A DNA stretch of 45,905 nucleotides from Halobacteriovorax sp. (GCA_024686135.1 JAIBDQ010000006.1:1-45905); one strand, 5' to 3'; counted from the stretch's first letter, positions 15,937-26,086 are shown. Numbers and translations: made by a program. Notes: generated by a model from the sequence alone, not told the origin.

Positions 15937-18585
15937 TTTAAAGTTTTGAAGGTTTTCTTTGATTGAATTTAGCTTTTCCTCAAACTCTTTTGCATTCTCC
16001 CTTACTTCTATTTTTACTTCATCAGGAGCATTACTCATAAACTTCTCATTATTAAGTTTTTTGTCGTATTTTAAAAACTCTTTTTCAGTTTTCTTTAAAT
16101 CCTTTTCAAGTCTTGCTATTTGTTCACCCAAGTCGATCACACCTTCAAGTGGGAGAAAAATTTCTGTATGTGTTGTTGCCTTAAATGCGGACTTCCCAGG
16201 TCTTTGATTTGATTTATCAGAAACTTTTAGAGAACCAACTTTTGCAAGGTCCCTAAAATTTTGAAGGTTTTCAGAATAATATTTTACGAGCTCCTCATCA
16301 TCACTAAAAAGCTCCACCGGGACCTCCTCTTTGGGTTTGATATTTACACTTGCTCGTAAGTTTCTAATGCCCGTAATAGTCTCAATAAATCGGTTCATTA
16401 TCTCTTGATCTTTATGAAACTCGTTATCTTTTGAAAACTCAGGGTAGTCTTGAATTATCAACAAGTCTTCTTCTTTATCCTTAAGGAATGACCACAACTC
16501 TTCAGTGATAAAAGGGATCATTGGGTGCAGTAGGGCCACGACCTTTCTAAAAACATATCTAAGAACAGTCGCTCTTTGTGCTTTGGCCTCGGCATCTTCT
16601 CCACTTAACTGAGTCTTTGATAATTCTATAAACCAAGAGCAGAACTTATCATAAACGAATTGATAAATTGCCGAGCAAGAGTCATCGTAACGAAATTCCT
16701 CCATAGATTCATTCATTACTTTTGAGACGGCATTTAGTTCGCCAATTATCCATCTTTCATGGTGGTCGAGTTCTTCTGGAAGTTCTTTTCCTGCATTGGC
16801 TAAATGAGGTTCAATGAATCTATAGGCATTCCAAATCTTATTTACAAAATTCCTAAATCCCCCAATCCTTTCGGGATCTAAATTAATTCCACGGTTATAA
16901 CCGGATCCGGCAGCTAGGGTGAACCTGAAAGCATCTGCACCATACTGTTTTACCATGTCTAGAGGATCAATCCCATTATTAAGAGACTTGCTCATTTTTC
17001 TACCGAGCTTATCTCGAACAATCGCATGTATATAAATCTTTGGAAAAGGAACAGTTCCCGTGAATTTTTGGCCCATCATCATCATTCTTGCTACCCAAAA
17101 GAAAATAATATCGTGTCCTGTTACCAAAACAGAAGTTGGATAGAAGGTGTCAAATTTCCTTTCAATCATTTTTTCTTTATCAGGCCAACCTAAAGTAGAA
17201 AATGGCCAGAGTCCTGAGCTAAACCAAGTGTCTAACACATCAGGGTCTTGAACAATCTCAGAAGATTTACACTTCTCACAACCTGTCGGTTTTTCTTCTT
17301 CTGTGGCCCATTGATGATCACAGCTCGTACATTTAAATACAGGAATTTGATGTCCCCACCATAATTGCCTAGAGATGCACCAGTCTCGAGGGTTTCTTTG
17401 ATAAGAGAAATAAGTATTTTCCCAACCCTTGGGGTAAAACTTAGTCGTGTCCGATTCGACAGCTTCGACAGAGTCCTTTGCCATTTTTTTTGTATTCAAG
17501 AACCATTGCTTTGATACCATTGGCTCGATAATAGTTTTTGATCTATCTCCATGCCCAACTTGATGTCGATGTGGTTTTACCTCAAGTAAAACTTCAAGCT
17601 CTTTAAGCTTTTTTACAATTCCTTTTCTTGCTTCTTTGCAGGAAAGGTCCTTCCACTCTAATCCATAATCGTTAAGAGTTCCGTCTTTGTTTAAAATATT
17701 AATAATGGGAAGGTTGTGGCGTTTACCAATTTCAAAATCGTTAAAATCGTGTCCTGGAGTTACTTTTAAACAGCCAGTACCCTTTTCCATGTCAACATAG
17801 TCGTCCCCTAGGATGGGTACTTCTCTTTCACATAGGGGAACAATCGCTATTTTCCCAATCAGGTGCTTAAATCTTTCATCGTCAGGATGAACGGATACGG
17901 CAGTATCTCCTAGAAGTGTTTCTGGTCTAGTTGTCGCGATCTCTATCAACTCGTCAGAGTCTTTAACTTTATAATTTAAATGATAAAAATTACCATTCAC
18001 TTCCTCATACTCGACTTCAGCATCACTGATGGCAGACTGTAGACCTGGATCCCAGTTAACAATATAATCTGATTGATAAATTAGGCCTTCGTTATATAAA
18101 TCGACAAAGGCTTTCTTGACTGCTTTATGTGGTCCCTCGTCCATTGTGAACATTGAGTAGTCCCAGTCTGGACTTGCACCCATTGTTTTTGATTGAAGAG
18201 CAATAATTCCGCCATAGTCTTCAACCCATTTCCATGTTTTTTCTAAGAAATACTCTCTTGAATATTCACCGCGTTTTTTACCTTCTTCATTAAAAATGAG
18301 CTCTTCAACCTTTGTTTGGGTTGCTATTCCGGCATGGTCCATTCCTGGTAGCCAAAGCGCTTCGAAACCTTTCATTCTTTTAAATCTAATAAGGGCATCT
18401 TGGGTTGTAATATCTAAGGCATGTCCAGCATGAAGCCTACCTGTAACGTTCGGCGGAGGCATTATAATGCAATAGCCTTCTTTTTGTTTTCCTGGTCTTG
18501 GTTTAAAATATTTTCCTTCTTCCCAAGTTTTATACCATTTCTTTTCAACGTCTTCTGGAGAATAGGTCTTTGATATTTCGCTCAT
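15931..18585 (-). CDS. valS: Valine-tRNA ligase
   Basis: Class I aminoacyl-tRNA synthetase charging tRNA-Val. The 884-residue product has PPPNVTGRLHAGHAL (the HIGH motif as HAGH, about residues 43-57), the editing CP1 domain (ATTRPETLLGDTAV), the GRKMSKSLNNGIDPLDM loop (about residues 535-551), a zinc-ribbon-like CTSCDHQW...CEKC insertion, and a C-terminal coiled coil (EQIARLEKDLKKTEKEFLKY) typical of bacterial ValRS. It follows hisS with a 4-base overlap. Length is normal. Confidence 0.98.
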   Translation of the reverse strand: MSEISKTYSPEDVEKKWYKTWEEGKYFKPRPGKQKEGYCIIMPPPNVTGRLHAGHALDITTQDALIRFKRMKGFEALWLPGMDHAGIATQTKVEELIFNEEGKKRGEYSREYFLEKTWKWVEDYGGIIALQSKTMGASPDWDYSMFTMDEGPHKAVKKAFVDLYNEGLIYQSDYIVNWDPGLQSAISDAEVEYEEVNGNFYHLNYKVKDSDELIEIATTRPETLLGDTAVSVHPDDERFKHLIGKIAIVPLCEREVPILGDDYVDMEKGTGCLKVTPGHDFNDFEIGKRHNLPIINILNKDGTLNDYGLEWKDLSCKEARKGIVKKLKELEVLLEVKPHRHQVGHGDRSKTIIEPMVSKQWFLNTKKMAKDSVEAVESDTTKFYPKGWENTYFSYQRNPRDWCISRQLWWGHQIPVFKCTSCDHQWATEEEKPTGCEKCKSSEIVQDPDVLDTWFSSGLWPFSTLGWPDKEKMIERKFDTFYPTSVLVTGHDIIFFWVARMMMMGQKFTGTVPFPKIYIHAIVRDKLGRKMSKSLNNGIDPLDMVKQYGADAFRFTLAAGSGYNRGINLDPERIGGFRNFVNKIWNAYRFIEPHLANAGKELPEELDHHERWIIGELNAVSKVMNESMEEFRYDDSCSAIYQFVYDKFCSWFIELSKTQLSGEDAEAKAQRATVLRYVFRKVVALLHPMIPFITEELWSFLKDKEEDLLIIQDYPEFSKDNEFHKDQEIMNRFIETITGIRNLRASVNIKPKEEVPVELFSDDEELVKYYSENLQNFRDLAKVGSLKVSDKSNQRPGKSAFKATTHTEIFLPLEGVIDLGEQIARLEKDLKKTEKEFLKYDKKLNNEKFMSNAPDEVKIEVRENAKEFEEKLNSIKENLQNFKS

Positions 18586-19889
18586 GCTAAGTAACCTTTA
18601 ATTTCATCGATGCTATCGATTTTGAATTCTTTTTGATCTTTAGTTGAAAGATTTTTTATTTGAACCAAACCATCCTGAATCTCTTGAGTTCCTAAGAGTG
18701 CTGCAAAAGAAGCGCCCTTCTTATCAGCTAGAGTAAAGACTTTCTTGATTTTTAGTGGTTCTAATTGTGTAAAGACAGATATGCCATTTGATCTGAGACT
18801 GTGGGCAAGATTTAACAAGCTATTAAGACCAGTTTCATCTTGTGTGGTTAGGATGATGTCTACTTTAGGCGAAGAGAAGTCAGGTAGAAGATTGTGGGTC
18901 TTAAGAAAGTCCTTGAGAGTAACATCTCCTAGCCCAAAACCTACACCAGGCAGTGATGGTTCATTAAAGATCTTAAGAATATTGGCATAACTTCCGCCGC
19001 CACAAATAGCTCTTCTGTTCTCTGGGTTCTTATCAAAGATTTCAAATACGATACCAGTATAGTAATCAAGTCCTCTTACTATAGTTGGATCGAAAACTAC
19101 GTAATCACTCAAACCGAGGTCTTTTAATTTCTCGTCTAGACTAATGAGCTCTATTGATTTTTCATCGATGGAGTTTTTTGTTAAGAAATTCTTTAAAGAC
19201 TCAATTGAATTCAGAGCTAAATACTCATTAAAGATAAGCTTTGCTTCGTCGTTTAAAGTCGTTTCATTTATCTGAGTTGTAAATTTTTCTTTATCAAGCT
19301 TTTTAGAGCGGTCGACTAATTTATATAATTTGTAACATTCATCTTCAGAGCACTTTAAAAGTTCTTTGAAAACCTTATCTACAATAGCCCGATCGTTAAT
19401 TAAAATCTCAAAGTGATTTGAGTTTGCACCAAAGCTTTGCATGAGCTTAATACCAAGTTGGATTATTTCCAATTCACCAAGTACTTCTGGAGCACCAAAA
19501 ACATCCACATTGAACTGCCAATGTTCTCTTAAGCGCCCCTTTTGTGGTCTTTCATATCGGTAAAGATTTGGTATCGAATACCAACGAATTGGTTTTGATA
19601 CTTCTCTATGCACCTGAGCAACCATTCTTGCTACAGTCGGAGTCATTTCTGGGCGAATGGCTACAAACCTCTCACCTCTGTCATTAAAACTATAGATTTG
19701 ATCGTTTATTAGTTCTTCACCAGATTTTGCTTTATAAAGTTCGACTTCCTCTAGTAAAGGCCCATCATATGATTCGTAAGCAAAAAGCTCGGCAGTTTCT
19801 TTCATTTTAGAGAACATATAATCACGTATACGTTTCTCTTCTGGAAAAAAGTCTCTTGTCCCTTTGTAGGGCTTTTTTGAAAGAGTCAT
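18582..19889 (-). CDS. hisS: Histidine-tRNA ligase
   Basis: Class II aminoacyl-tRNA synthetase charging tRNA-His. The 435-residue product shows KPYKGTRDFFPEE at the N-terminus, motif 2 as LYRYERPQKGRLREHWQFNV (about residues 110-129), the histidine-specific GLDYYTGIVFEIFD, and GGGSYANILKIF with the motif-3 region GVGFGLGDV. A C-terminal anticodon-binding domain follows. Its stop overlaps the valS start by four bases, so the two synthetases are made from one message. The ATG is preceded by AAAGGA on its strand. Confidence 0.97.
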   Translation of the reverse strand: MTLSKKPYKGTRDFFPEEKRIRDYMFSKMKETAELFAYESYDGPLLEEVELYKAKSGEELINDQIYSFNDRGERFVAIRPEMTPTVARMVAQVHREVSKPIRWYSIPNLYRYERPQKGRLREHWQFNVDVFGAPEVLGELEIIQLGIKLMQSFGANSNHFEILINDRAIVDKVFKELLKCSEDECYKLYKLVDRSKKLDKEKFTTQINETTLNDEAKLIFNEYLALNSIESLKNFLTKNSIDEKSIELISLDEKLKDLGLSDYVVFDPTIVRGLDYYTGIVFEIFDKNPENRRAICGGGSYANILKIFNEPSLPGVGFGLGDVTLKDFLKTHNLLPDFSSPKVDIILTTQDETGLNSLLNLAHSLRSNGISVFTQLEPLKIKKVFTLADKKGASFAALLGTQEIQDGLVQIKNLSTKDQKEFKIDSIDEIKGYLA

Positions 19890-20011
19890 AAAAATCCTTT
19901 AATTTCAGATACCTCTGGTCTTTTCGCTGGCAGAATATAGCAAAAAAAATGCGCTAGGTCTAAAACATGAAATCCTATATCTAATATGTAAGTCTATGTT
20001 TTTGCTAGCTT

Positions 20012-20908
20012 TTACCAGCCATCAGCTGGGCTTGGAAGATTTTTTGGAGCCTGGTAGTTACCTTCAGGTTTATTTATCTCTATTGGGGTTAGGCCGCTGG
20101 CAAAGTCATCTTCATCTCCGACCCAATCATCAACGGGAATAGGAAGGTTGTTATTCTTAAGCTTCCCAATGAGTGGGTCGAGAATATCTTCCACCGTCAC
20201 GAGCTTACCAGTCTTATCTAGCTCCATTGATTGTTCTTCAAAATAAACGACTTTCTCATTAGATTCTTTATCTAATTTTAGAGGGGCTGAATGGCGCAGA
20301 AGGTAATCAATTTTAGTTGAGATATTTTTTAAAGATTTGTTCATGAGAGGTAACAAAGAATATTGGAACAAAGCCGTTTCCTCGCTCAAAAAGCTTTGGA
20401 TCCAGGGAAGTAAAAAATTAAGCTTTTTCTGGAGTCGTTTTGATTTTGATGAAGTAACAATACCTTTATTTCTTTCAGCAAAAAAAGTTGGATAGTCTCT
20501 ATTGTTAAATATGTCGGTTAAGTCTTTTAATATGCTTCCAATAAGCCAGTGAGTAAAACTATTTAGCTTTTCAGTCTTAATTTTTTCTTCGACTTCAGAA
20601 ATTATCGACTTCTGAAAATACTTATCAGTAATGCTCAAAGGTGGTTTGTAAGCGAGGGCCGTTTTGTATATTTCAGACTTACTTATGAAATAAAGTTCCT
20701 CTTTAGATAATGAGTGAAACTTCTTCTCAAGAGTCTTGAAGAATGCGTCGTTATCTTTAGTTTTTTCTATATCTTTTAATTGCAGCTCCTGTATGGACTC
20801 CGTTAAGTAAATTAATTCTCGAGGGAGTTTATCCGATGGCATAAGAACTTTAGTCGCAGCAAGCCCAATCTGAGAAGTGTATAAAAAAATTAATAGGAGT
20901 CTAATCAT
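20012..20908 (-). CDS. Exported protein of unknown function
   Basis: I do not recognise this 298-residue protein. It has a signal peptide (MIRLLLIFLYTSQIGLAATK) and a mostly helical, lysine/glutamate-rich body. The acidic, proline-containing tail repeats related DDW and DGW ends (PIPVDDWVGDEDDF and LPSPADGW). The start is either ATG 20908, with GTGAG seven bases upstream, or GTG 20920 inside the previous gene. It is the last gene of a minus-strand operon beginning with the FadF-like oxidoreductase. No terminator hairpin is evident after it before hisS. Confidence 0.65.
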   Translation of the reverse strand: MIRLLLIFLYTSQIGLAATKVLMPSDKLPRELIYLTESIQELQLKDIEKTKDNDAFFKTLEKKFHSLSKEELYFISKSEIYKTALAYKPPLSITDKYFQKSIISEVEEKIKTEKLNSFTHWLIGSILKDLTDIFNNRDYPTFFAERNKGIVTSSKSKRLQKKLNFLLPWIQSFLSEETALFQYSLLPLMNKSLKNISTKIDYLLRHSAPLKLDKESNEKVVYFEEQSMELDKTGKLVTVEDILDPLIGKLKNNNLPIPVDDWVGDEDDFASGLTPIEINKPEGNYQAPKNLPSPADGW

Positions 20909-20909
20909 T

Positions 20910-21983
20910 CTATTGCTCACTTGCTTTACTCTTCTTAAGGATGTCTCTATTCGTATAATCAGATTTTCCCTTTACTACATAATACTTACCTAGGTGTGGG
21001 AGCAAAATAACGCCATCCATATCTATAGAATGGCTTGCAAAGTTTATATCACTAAGAACTTTTACTCTTTTAGTTCCAAGGCCAAGCTCTACTAGTTCAT
21101 AGGCCAATTTTTTTCTTTGTTTGCTTAGGTTTTGAATAAACAAAAGTGCGTTCGAGCAAGAGATATTTCCAATATCATTTAGGCTAGACTCATAAAGAAT
21201 TTCTCTTTTACTAAAGTCTATAGCATTCGCCTTGAGAAGAGAGATCGCACTACCTTTAAACAAGTTATCTAGTCCAAACTCACCGAGGAAAATGTTTTCT
21301 TTATTTAAACATAACTCTAACTTTGTGGCAGGGTTACTTGCCTTATAGAGAATATTCGTTTGCTTTGTTATTTTGTCATAATAAAGAACACCAGGAACTC
21401 CTTTTTTGTTTAAATCGGAGTAGAGGATTGTGTTGTTATTAGGCATAACTACTTCGGGTTTGAAGTATGGGTTAAAAGAATTTTGAATTTTCAATTCAAA
21501 TTTTAGTGCACTTGATTTTAGACTTATGAACTTCAATGTTTTAGATATTGGATGAAAAATTGATACCCACTCATCCGAGTTGTGTAATCTGGGGTCTACC
21601 CCTAGACCTAACTTAGTGGCAGTTTGACCTCCAAAGTCCATTTTGTAGATAGTCTTCATTTGCCTTACACCGAGGAATTTATGAAAGGATTCTTGCTGTA
21701 CGATGATTAGTTTTTTACGTTTAGGGCTGGAGATGATTTGGTAGTTAGTACCAGGTGATGAACTTAAGACTTCTTTTACTTTGTAGTTGGTAGATAAAAG
21801 TAAGCTTCCTTCTCTATTTTGATAATAAGTAAAACTTCCGTCAGAAGAAATAAATCGAAGATTGTTGATTGCTTGCTTCGTCGCAAGCTCTGGAAGTTTA
21901 GACTTTCCAAAGGCCTGAATTGAAATGAAAAAGGATAGGAAAATGATTTTAATTTTTACCTCCCGAAGACTCTTGAATTCCAT
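20910..21983 (-). CDS. Exported protein, possible beta-propeller (TolB-like)
   Basis: The 357-residue product begins with a signal peptide whose core is IKIIFLSFFISIQAFG. The mature part is built of repeated short strands with S/D-G and turn residues (FISSDGSFTYYQNREGSLLL, NNTILYSDLNKKGVPGVLYY), in the style of periplasmic WD/TolB propellers. I cannot assign a family. ATG 21983 overlaps the preceding gene by 35 bases and has GGA six bases upstream. A much stronger GGGAGG (21959-21964) lies five bases before an in-frame ATT (21951-21953), immediately before the signal-peptide core. Initiation there would be unusual. Confidence 0.6.
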   Translation of the reverse strand: MEFKSLREVKIKIIFLSFFISIQAFGKSKLPELATKQAINNLRFISSDGSFTYYQNREGSLLLSTNYKVKEVLSSSPGTNYQIISSPKRKKLIIVQQESFHKFLGVRQMKTIYKMDFGGQTATKLGLGVDPRLHNSDEWVSIFHPISKTLKFISLKSSALKFELKIQNSFNPYFKPEVVMPNNNTILYSDLNKKGVPGVLYYDKITKQTNILYKASNPATKLELCLNKENIFLGEFGLDNLFKGSAISLLKANAIDFSKREILYESSLNDIGNISCSNALLFIQNLSKQRKKLAYELVELGLGTKRVKVLSDINFASHSIDMDGVILLPHLGKYYVVKGKSDYTNRDILKKSKASEQ

Positions 21984-23931
21984 AAAGAGTCCAAGTATCT
22001 AGAGGATGTAGAACTTTGTAACTAGCAATAGAGTTAAATATAAAGTTCCACGGAATTAACCTTGGGGAGTGAATATCGTCAACGGCCAACCTTGTTACCA
22101 TACGAACTTGCCCAGCATCTTTCATATAACCATCAATGATAAATGGAAGAGGGCTACATTGATTTAGACCTGTTTTTTTGAAGTTTGCAGGGGCCAAATC
22201 CTCGGCACAGCCAATTCCATGTACAATATTACTGGGTTTTCTATCTAGAAAATAAATTAAATCTGTAAAATTTCGTATCTTGGATTCTTTTAGTTTAAAA
22301 ATTTCTTTAACTATATTGGAAAGACTAAACTTTTCACTTTTAAAGCTGGTTGCAAAATAATCAAACTCCGGTTTACCAATATATTTAATATCTTTGATCT
22401 CTTTAAGGTTATAGACAATTTTTTTCGGACAATACTGGACGGTACATTGGTTAGGGTCGTAAATTATATAGCAACCTGATTTATACTCTAAAAAATTAGG
22501 ATTAAACTTCTTTTTATCTATGACCGAACATTTCAAATTACTAGGTAGACCTCTCGTCTTATGTAGAATTTGCGAGACAACGGAACCTTCGGCCATCTTG
22601 TCATCTACGTTATTACCAGGGATATAAGGATCACACTTTTCCTTGTCATCAATTTTATCGTTATAACATAGCCTCAGTGGCCAACCCTCTTCGTAATCAT
22701 AATCAAATAGAAGGTTTGCAAAGGAGTTGTTCACTTCATTAACACAAGTTTTTGAACTAGAGTTCAGTTTTTTTCCATCAAGATGATTAATAATCCTATG
22801 GATATTTATCATTCCTTCATTATCAAGATATCCAGGACAGTCATGATAGTCTGTTTCTAGTTGAGAAACCATGAGGGCATCAGAAATCTCGTCGCAATTT
22901 GGAGATGGGCTGAATGATTTTAATCCAGACTTTCCTTTACTGACACAATATTTAGGCTCTGATTTAAATTTGGAAGCACAAGACTTTAGCTGAGTTTTGG
23001 TTAACTTGGTTTTCCCAAGGGCAGCCTTGCATTTAGGCGCTAATAAATAATCTGGTAGTTCACCGCTAATAACTTTTGACCAGACATCATCTGATACGTA
23101 GGGTCTACAAAATTTTTCACTATTGGATAGACCGTAGCAAAGGTTATTTAGATATGATCTTTCAAAATAAGGGATTTTTTTCTTTAAGAATTCAGATCTC
23201 CTAATTAGCTCAACATAAAACCTTCTTTTGGAAAAATCTGAGTTTTCCGTACGTTCAAGCTTTTTTCTAGCAATATTCCCTAATTGGATATGTTCTGGAA
23301 CCCTGCAAAGGTAAGGTGTGAAAGGATTTCTTTGCCAATCTTCTAGAATCGTTTCACAGTCTTTTTTGTTCTCGGGTGTAGGGAAATCAATTTTCTTAAG
23401 GGTACTATTTATATTTTCGTCAGCAAATAGAAGAGATGTCTCTTTTTTAGTGGGACATTCTTTTTTATAAACTTGGTTAATAAAATCAGATTTGGTTAAT
23501 ATGGCAGATTCTTTTTTGTTATCTGTCGTTGTGAAATTAACAATGACATTCCTTATTCTCCCTTCAGCCGTTTTTAGGAGATCATTTTCTAAAAGAGTAT
23601 AAAAGATACACTTGTTTTGACCTGCTAACTTGAGGTATTTTTCATCACTATGAAATATAATACTTCTAACAAAGAACGGATGAAGGCCAAGTTCTTTTAT
23701 ATTAGAGATGCTGGATAATACCTTAGGGTTTCGACGCACCTTTGAGGCAAGAAGTTTAAATTGCTTCTTATGGAGATCTAAGAGTACTTCTAATGATTCA
23801 ATTATTCCTGGTTGCTTAAGTTTTGTGCTATTTGCGTTAGCGCAGTTTAAGAAAACCAGGAAAAAAAATAGAATACTGCTTTTATAAAATAGACTTGGCC
23901 AGTATGGAGGCCACATCTTCAATTTCGACAT
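21949..23931 (-). CDS. Large cysteine-rich exported protein of unknown function
   Basis: The 660-residue product has an N-terminal hydrophobic segment (SSILFFFLVFLNCANAN) that reads as a signal peptide. About twenty cysteines are spread over the mature part, often in short motifs such as CTVQYCPKK, LKSCASKF and KEKCDPYIPG, so a disulfide-stabilised periplasmic or surface protein is likely. I recognise no domain. The start overlaps the end of the FadF-like gene by 50 bases; ATG 23931 has a distant GAGAGG, and ATG 23916 is possible. The following gene overlaps its 3' end by 35 bases. This overlap chain suggests the three exported proteins are made together. Confidence 0.65.
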   Translation of the reverse strand: MSKLKMWPPYWPSLFYKSSILFFFLVFLNCANANSTKLKQPGIIESLEVLLDLHKKQFKLLASKVRRNPKVLSSISNIKELGLHPFFVRSIIFHSDEKYLKLAGQNKCIFYTLLENDLLKTAEGRIRNVIVNFTTTDNKKESAILTKSDFINQVYKKECPTKKETSLLFADENINSTLKKIDFPTPENKKDCETILEDWQRNPFTPYLCRVPEHIQLGNIARKKLERTENSDFSKRRFYVELIRRSEFLKKKIPYFERSYLNNLCYGLSNSEKFCRPYVSDDVWSKVISGELPDYLLAPKCKAALGKTKLTKTQLKSCASKFKSEPKYCVSKGKSGLKSFSPSPNCDEISDALMVSQLETDYHDCPGYLDNEGMINIHRIINHLDGKKLNSSSKTCVNEVNNSFANLLFDYDYEEGWPLRLCYNDKIDDKEKCDPYIPGNNVDDKMAEGSVVSQILHKTRGLPSNLKCSVIDKKKFNPNFLEYKSGCYIIYDPNQCTVQYCPKKIVYNLKEIKDIKYIGKPEFDYFATSFKSEKFSLSNIVKEIFKLKESKIRNFTDLIYFLDRKPSNIVHGIGCAEDLAPANFKKTGLNQCSPLPFIIDGYMKDAGQVRMVTRLAVDDIHSPRLIPWNFIFNSIASYKVLHPLDTWTLYGIQESSGGKN

Positions 23932-25924
23932 TTTCGGTTTTGGTCCTCTCAGATTTACCAGAGTTAAAGTTAATAAGGCAGTACGAACAAGCAGTCGCTA
24001 ATTTAGTAACGTCTTCAGAGCCAACATGCTCTAATCTTTTTTCAGACATTTCTTCACCTTGATCAATTTCGTACCACATGTTTCCACCGCCCATACCGCA
24101 GCATAGGGATTTATCTTTATTTTGTTCCATCTCTTTAACTTTTACACCGGTAGCCTTAAGTATCTCTCTAGGAGCATTGTATTCACCATGATGTCTTCCT
24201 AGATAACATGGATCATGAAAAGTTAATTCAGTATCTTGTTTTTTGTCGGCTTTTAGTTTTCCACTAGCTAGAAGGTCGGCAAGAAGTTCAGTATGATGAA
24301 TTGTCTCGAATGCACCATCATCAAATTTGGCATATTCTTTTCCAATCGTATGTAGGCAATGTGGACAGTGAGTAACCACTTTTCCAAAATCGTATTGGTT
24401 CATATTTGCGATATTCTCAATAGCAATCTCATAAAAAGTATATTCATCTCCAAATCTTCTTATAGGATCCCCATTACACTTTTCAGTTTTCCCCATTACC
24501 GCAAAGTCGACTCCTGCTTTCTTAAGTAGGGCAACAGTATCTCTAACTACCTTTTGGTTTGCGGCATCGTAAGAACCGGCACAACCGACATAGTATAAAT
24601 AATCAACTTTCTTTCCTTGCTCAATGACCGGAACTTCTAATCCATCGGCCCAATTAAATCTATCGTCTTGAGCAATCCCCCAAGGGTTTCCATTAATTTT
24701 GACCTTGTTGGCTGCATCTGCTGCAGATGGCGGTATTTCACCAAGAGTAAGGGTCTTATATCGTTTGGCTTCCATGATCATTTGGACATGTTCAATATTG
24801 GCTGGGCACTCTTCCATACAGGCGCCACAAGTTGTACATGAGTCTAGTTCCGCGGCTGAGTAGATCTGGTTTTCCCAAAAGTCTGCATCTACTTCTCCAG
24901 CTTTGTGTGTTGCCTCTGAAAGGTCTCTTGCTTTTGTTATGATCTTTTTTGGGTCAAGTGGCTTACCTGCATTGTTTGCAGGACAAACATTTGTACATCT
25001 TCCGCATTCAACACAGCTAATAAGGTCTAAGTTATTTTTCATTGTTAGCTCACTGAGTTTCCCTAGTCCGAAAGTCTCAGCATTTTCGTCTTCAAAATCC
25101 ATAGGATTAAGAACACCACCTCTTCTTTGAGGTGTAATTAGTGCTTGGAAAGGTAATAGAAAAATATGACTAAACTTAGTGAAAGGAATGGAGGCAATGA
25201 AGGCCATCGTGTTCACCATGTGAAACATCCAAAGACCTTTCCAGATCCCTGCAAGAGTTTCTGTTGAAAGGCCTGAGGCTTCAAACATATTAGCTAACTG
25301 CCAACCTAGAGGTGACCAGTATTTTTCTTTAGGATTGAAAAGCACTCCTTGGTCACCTGCAAGCCAGGCAGCTCTGGTTCCTTCAATTCTTAGTCCTTCT
25401 AGGAGATAACCTAGAATGACGAGCAGAAAGAGCATAAGGTACATATACTTTTCTCTATTAGGATTAGTAGCACTTAGGTAGTCCGGCTTTTGAATATATC
25501 TTCTGAAGTAGGCCAGTGCTAAACCTACAAGAATCATGACACCAGCAATATCAGCAGCAAAACTAACAACAATATAAACGGGACCTTTGAAAATTTTGAA
25601 AGGAGTATCTGCATGTACTGCAACTAAGTCCGTAGCTATCCAAAGAATAAAGAAGCCGTAAAAAATTAGTCCATGAAAAATAGCTACTCTTTTTACTCTT
25701 GGAACTTTACCAGTAAAAAGCGAAGTCGTTAAAAATTTAGACCAATTTAAATTTTCTGGTAATAGATTTTTTAATCCAGAAAATCCTTTTCCGCCCGTCA
25801 CGAATTGAAGTTTTTGATAATAGCCTTTACAAAAAAGACCCATGCTCACAAAAAAGAGAACATACATGATGACTTTAAAATAAAGTGGAATATTCCACAT
25901 GATTTCTCTTTCAACTGCGCTCAT
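23882..25924 (-). CDS. Membrane-bound Fe-S oxidoreductase, FadF/ETF:quinone oxidoreductase type
   Basis: The 680-residue product joins a membrane cytochrome-b-like (nitrate reductase gamma-like) N-terminal part of about six helices (residues 10-235), a ferredoxin part with two 4Fe-4S motifs, CVECGRCTNVCP (near 303) and CTTCGACMEECP (near 363), and a C-terminal part with two CCG domains, the second containing CCGMGGGNMWYE. This is the architecture of FadF and related proteins, inferred to pass electrons from electron-transfer flavoprotein (fatty acid oxidation) to the quinone pool, and is related to HdrD. ATG 25924 has AAGGAG eight bases upstream; the longer TTG frame is rejected. No etf genes are next to it. 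Confidence 0.85.
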   Translation of the reverse strand: MSAVEREIMWNIPLYFKVIMYVLFFVSMGLFCKGYYQKLQFVTGGKGFSGLKNLLPENLNWSKFLTTSLFTGKVPRVKRVAIFHGLIFYGFFILWIATDLVAVHADTPFKIFKGPVYIVVSFAADIAGVMILVGLALAYFRRYIQKPDYLSATNPNREKYMYLMLFLLVILGYLLEGLRIEGTRAAWLAGDQGVLFNPKEKYWSPLGWQLANMFEASGLSTETLAGIWKGLWMFHMVNTMAFIASIPFTKFSHIFLLPFQALITPQRRGGVLNPMDFEDENAETFGLGKLSELTMKNNLDLISCVECGRCTNVCPANNAGKPLDPKKIITKARDLSEATHKAGEVDADFWENQIYSAAELDSCTTCGACMEECPANIEHVQMIMEAKRYKTLTLGEIPPSAADAANKVKINGNPWGIAQDDRFNWADGLEVPVIEQGKKVDYLYYVGCAGSYDAANQKVVRDTVALLKKAGVDFAVMGKTEKCNGDPIRRFGDEYTFYEIAIENIANMNQYDFGKVVTHCPHCLHTIGKEYAKFDDGAFETIHHTELLADLLASGKLKADKKQDTELTFHDPCYLGRHHGEYNAPREILKATGVKVKEMEQNKDKSLCCGMGGGNMWYEIDQGEEMSEKRLEHVGSEDVTKLATACSYCLINFNSGKSERTKTENVEIEDVASILAKSIL

Positions 25925-26086
25925 CGCCAAAACTCCTTAAAGCTAATAAATTTATCTATTTAACATACATAAGAATAAAGGAAATACTGTAGATTTTAAA
26001 CTTTACCTGAGCGTTATCGTTTACTTTTTCGTGGCGCGCAATAAGTATTCCTAGCTCTTGGAGCGAATAGTTTTTATTATCTATGT
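25925..26086. other. Intergenic region between divergent FadF-like and lipoprotein genes
   Basis: The 162 bases between the divergent starts must hold both promoters. I see an A+T-rich left half (TAATAAATTTATCTATTTAAC) close to the FadF-like start but no -35/-10 pair I would commit to, and no clear hairpin. The strong AAGGAG of the FadF-like gene lies just inside this interval, next to its ATG. Confidence 0.4.
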
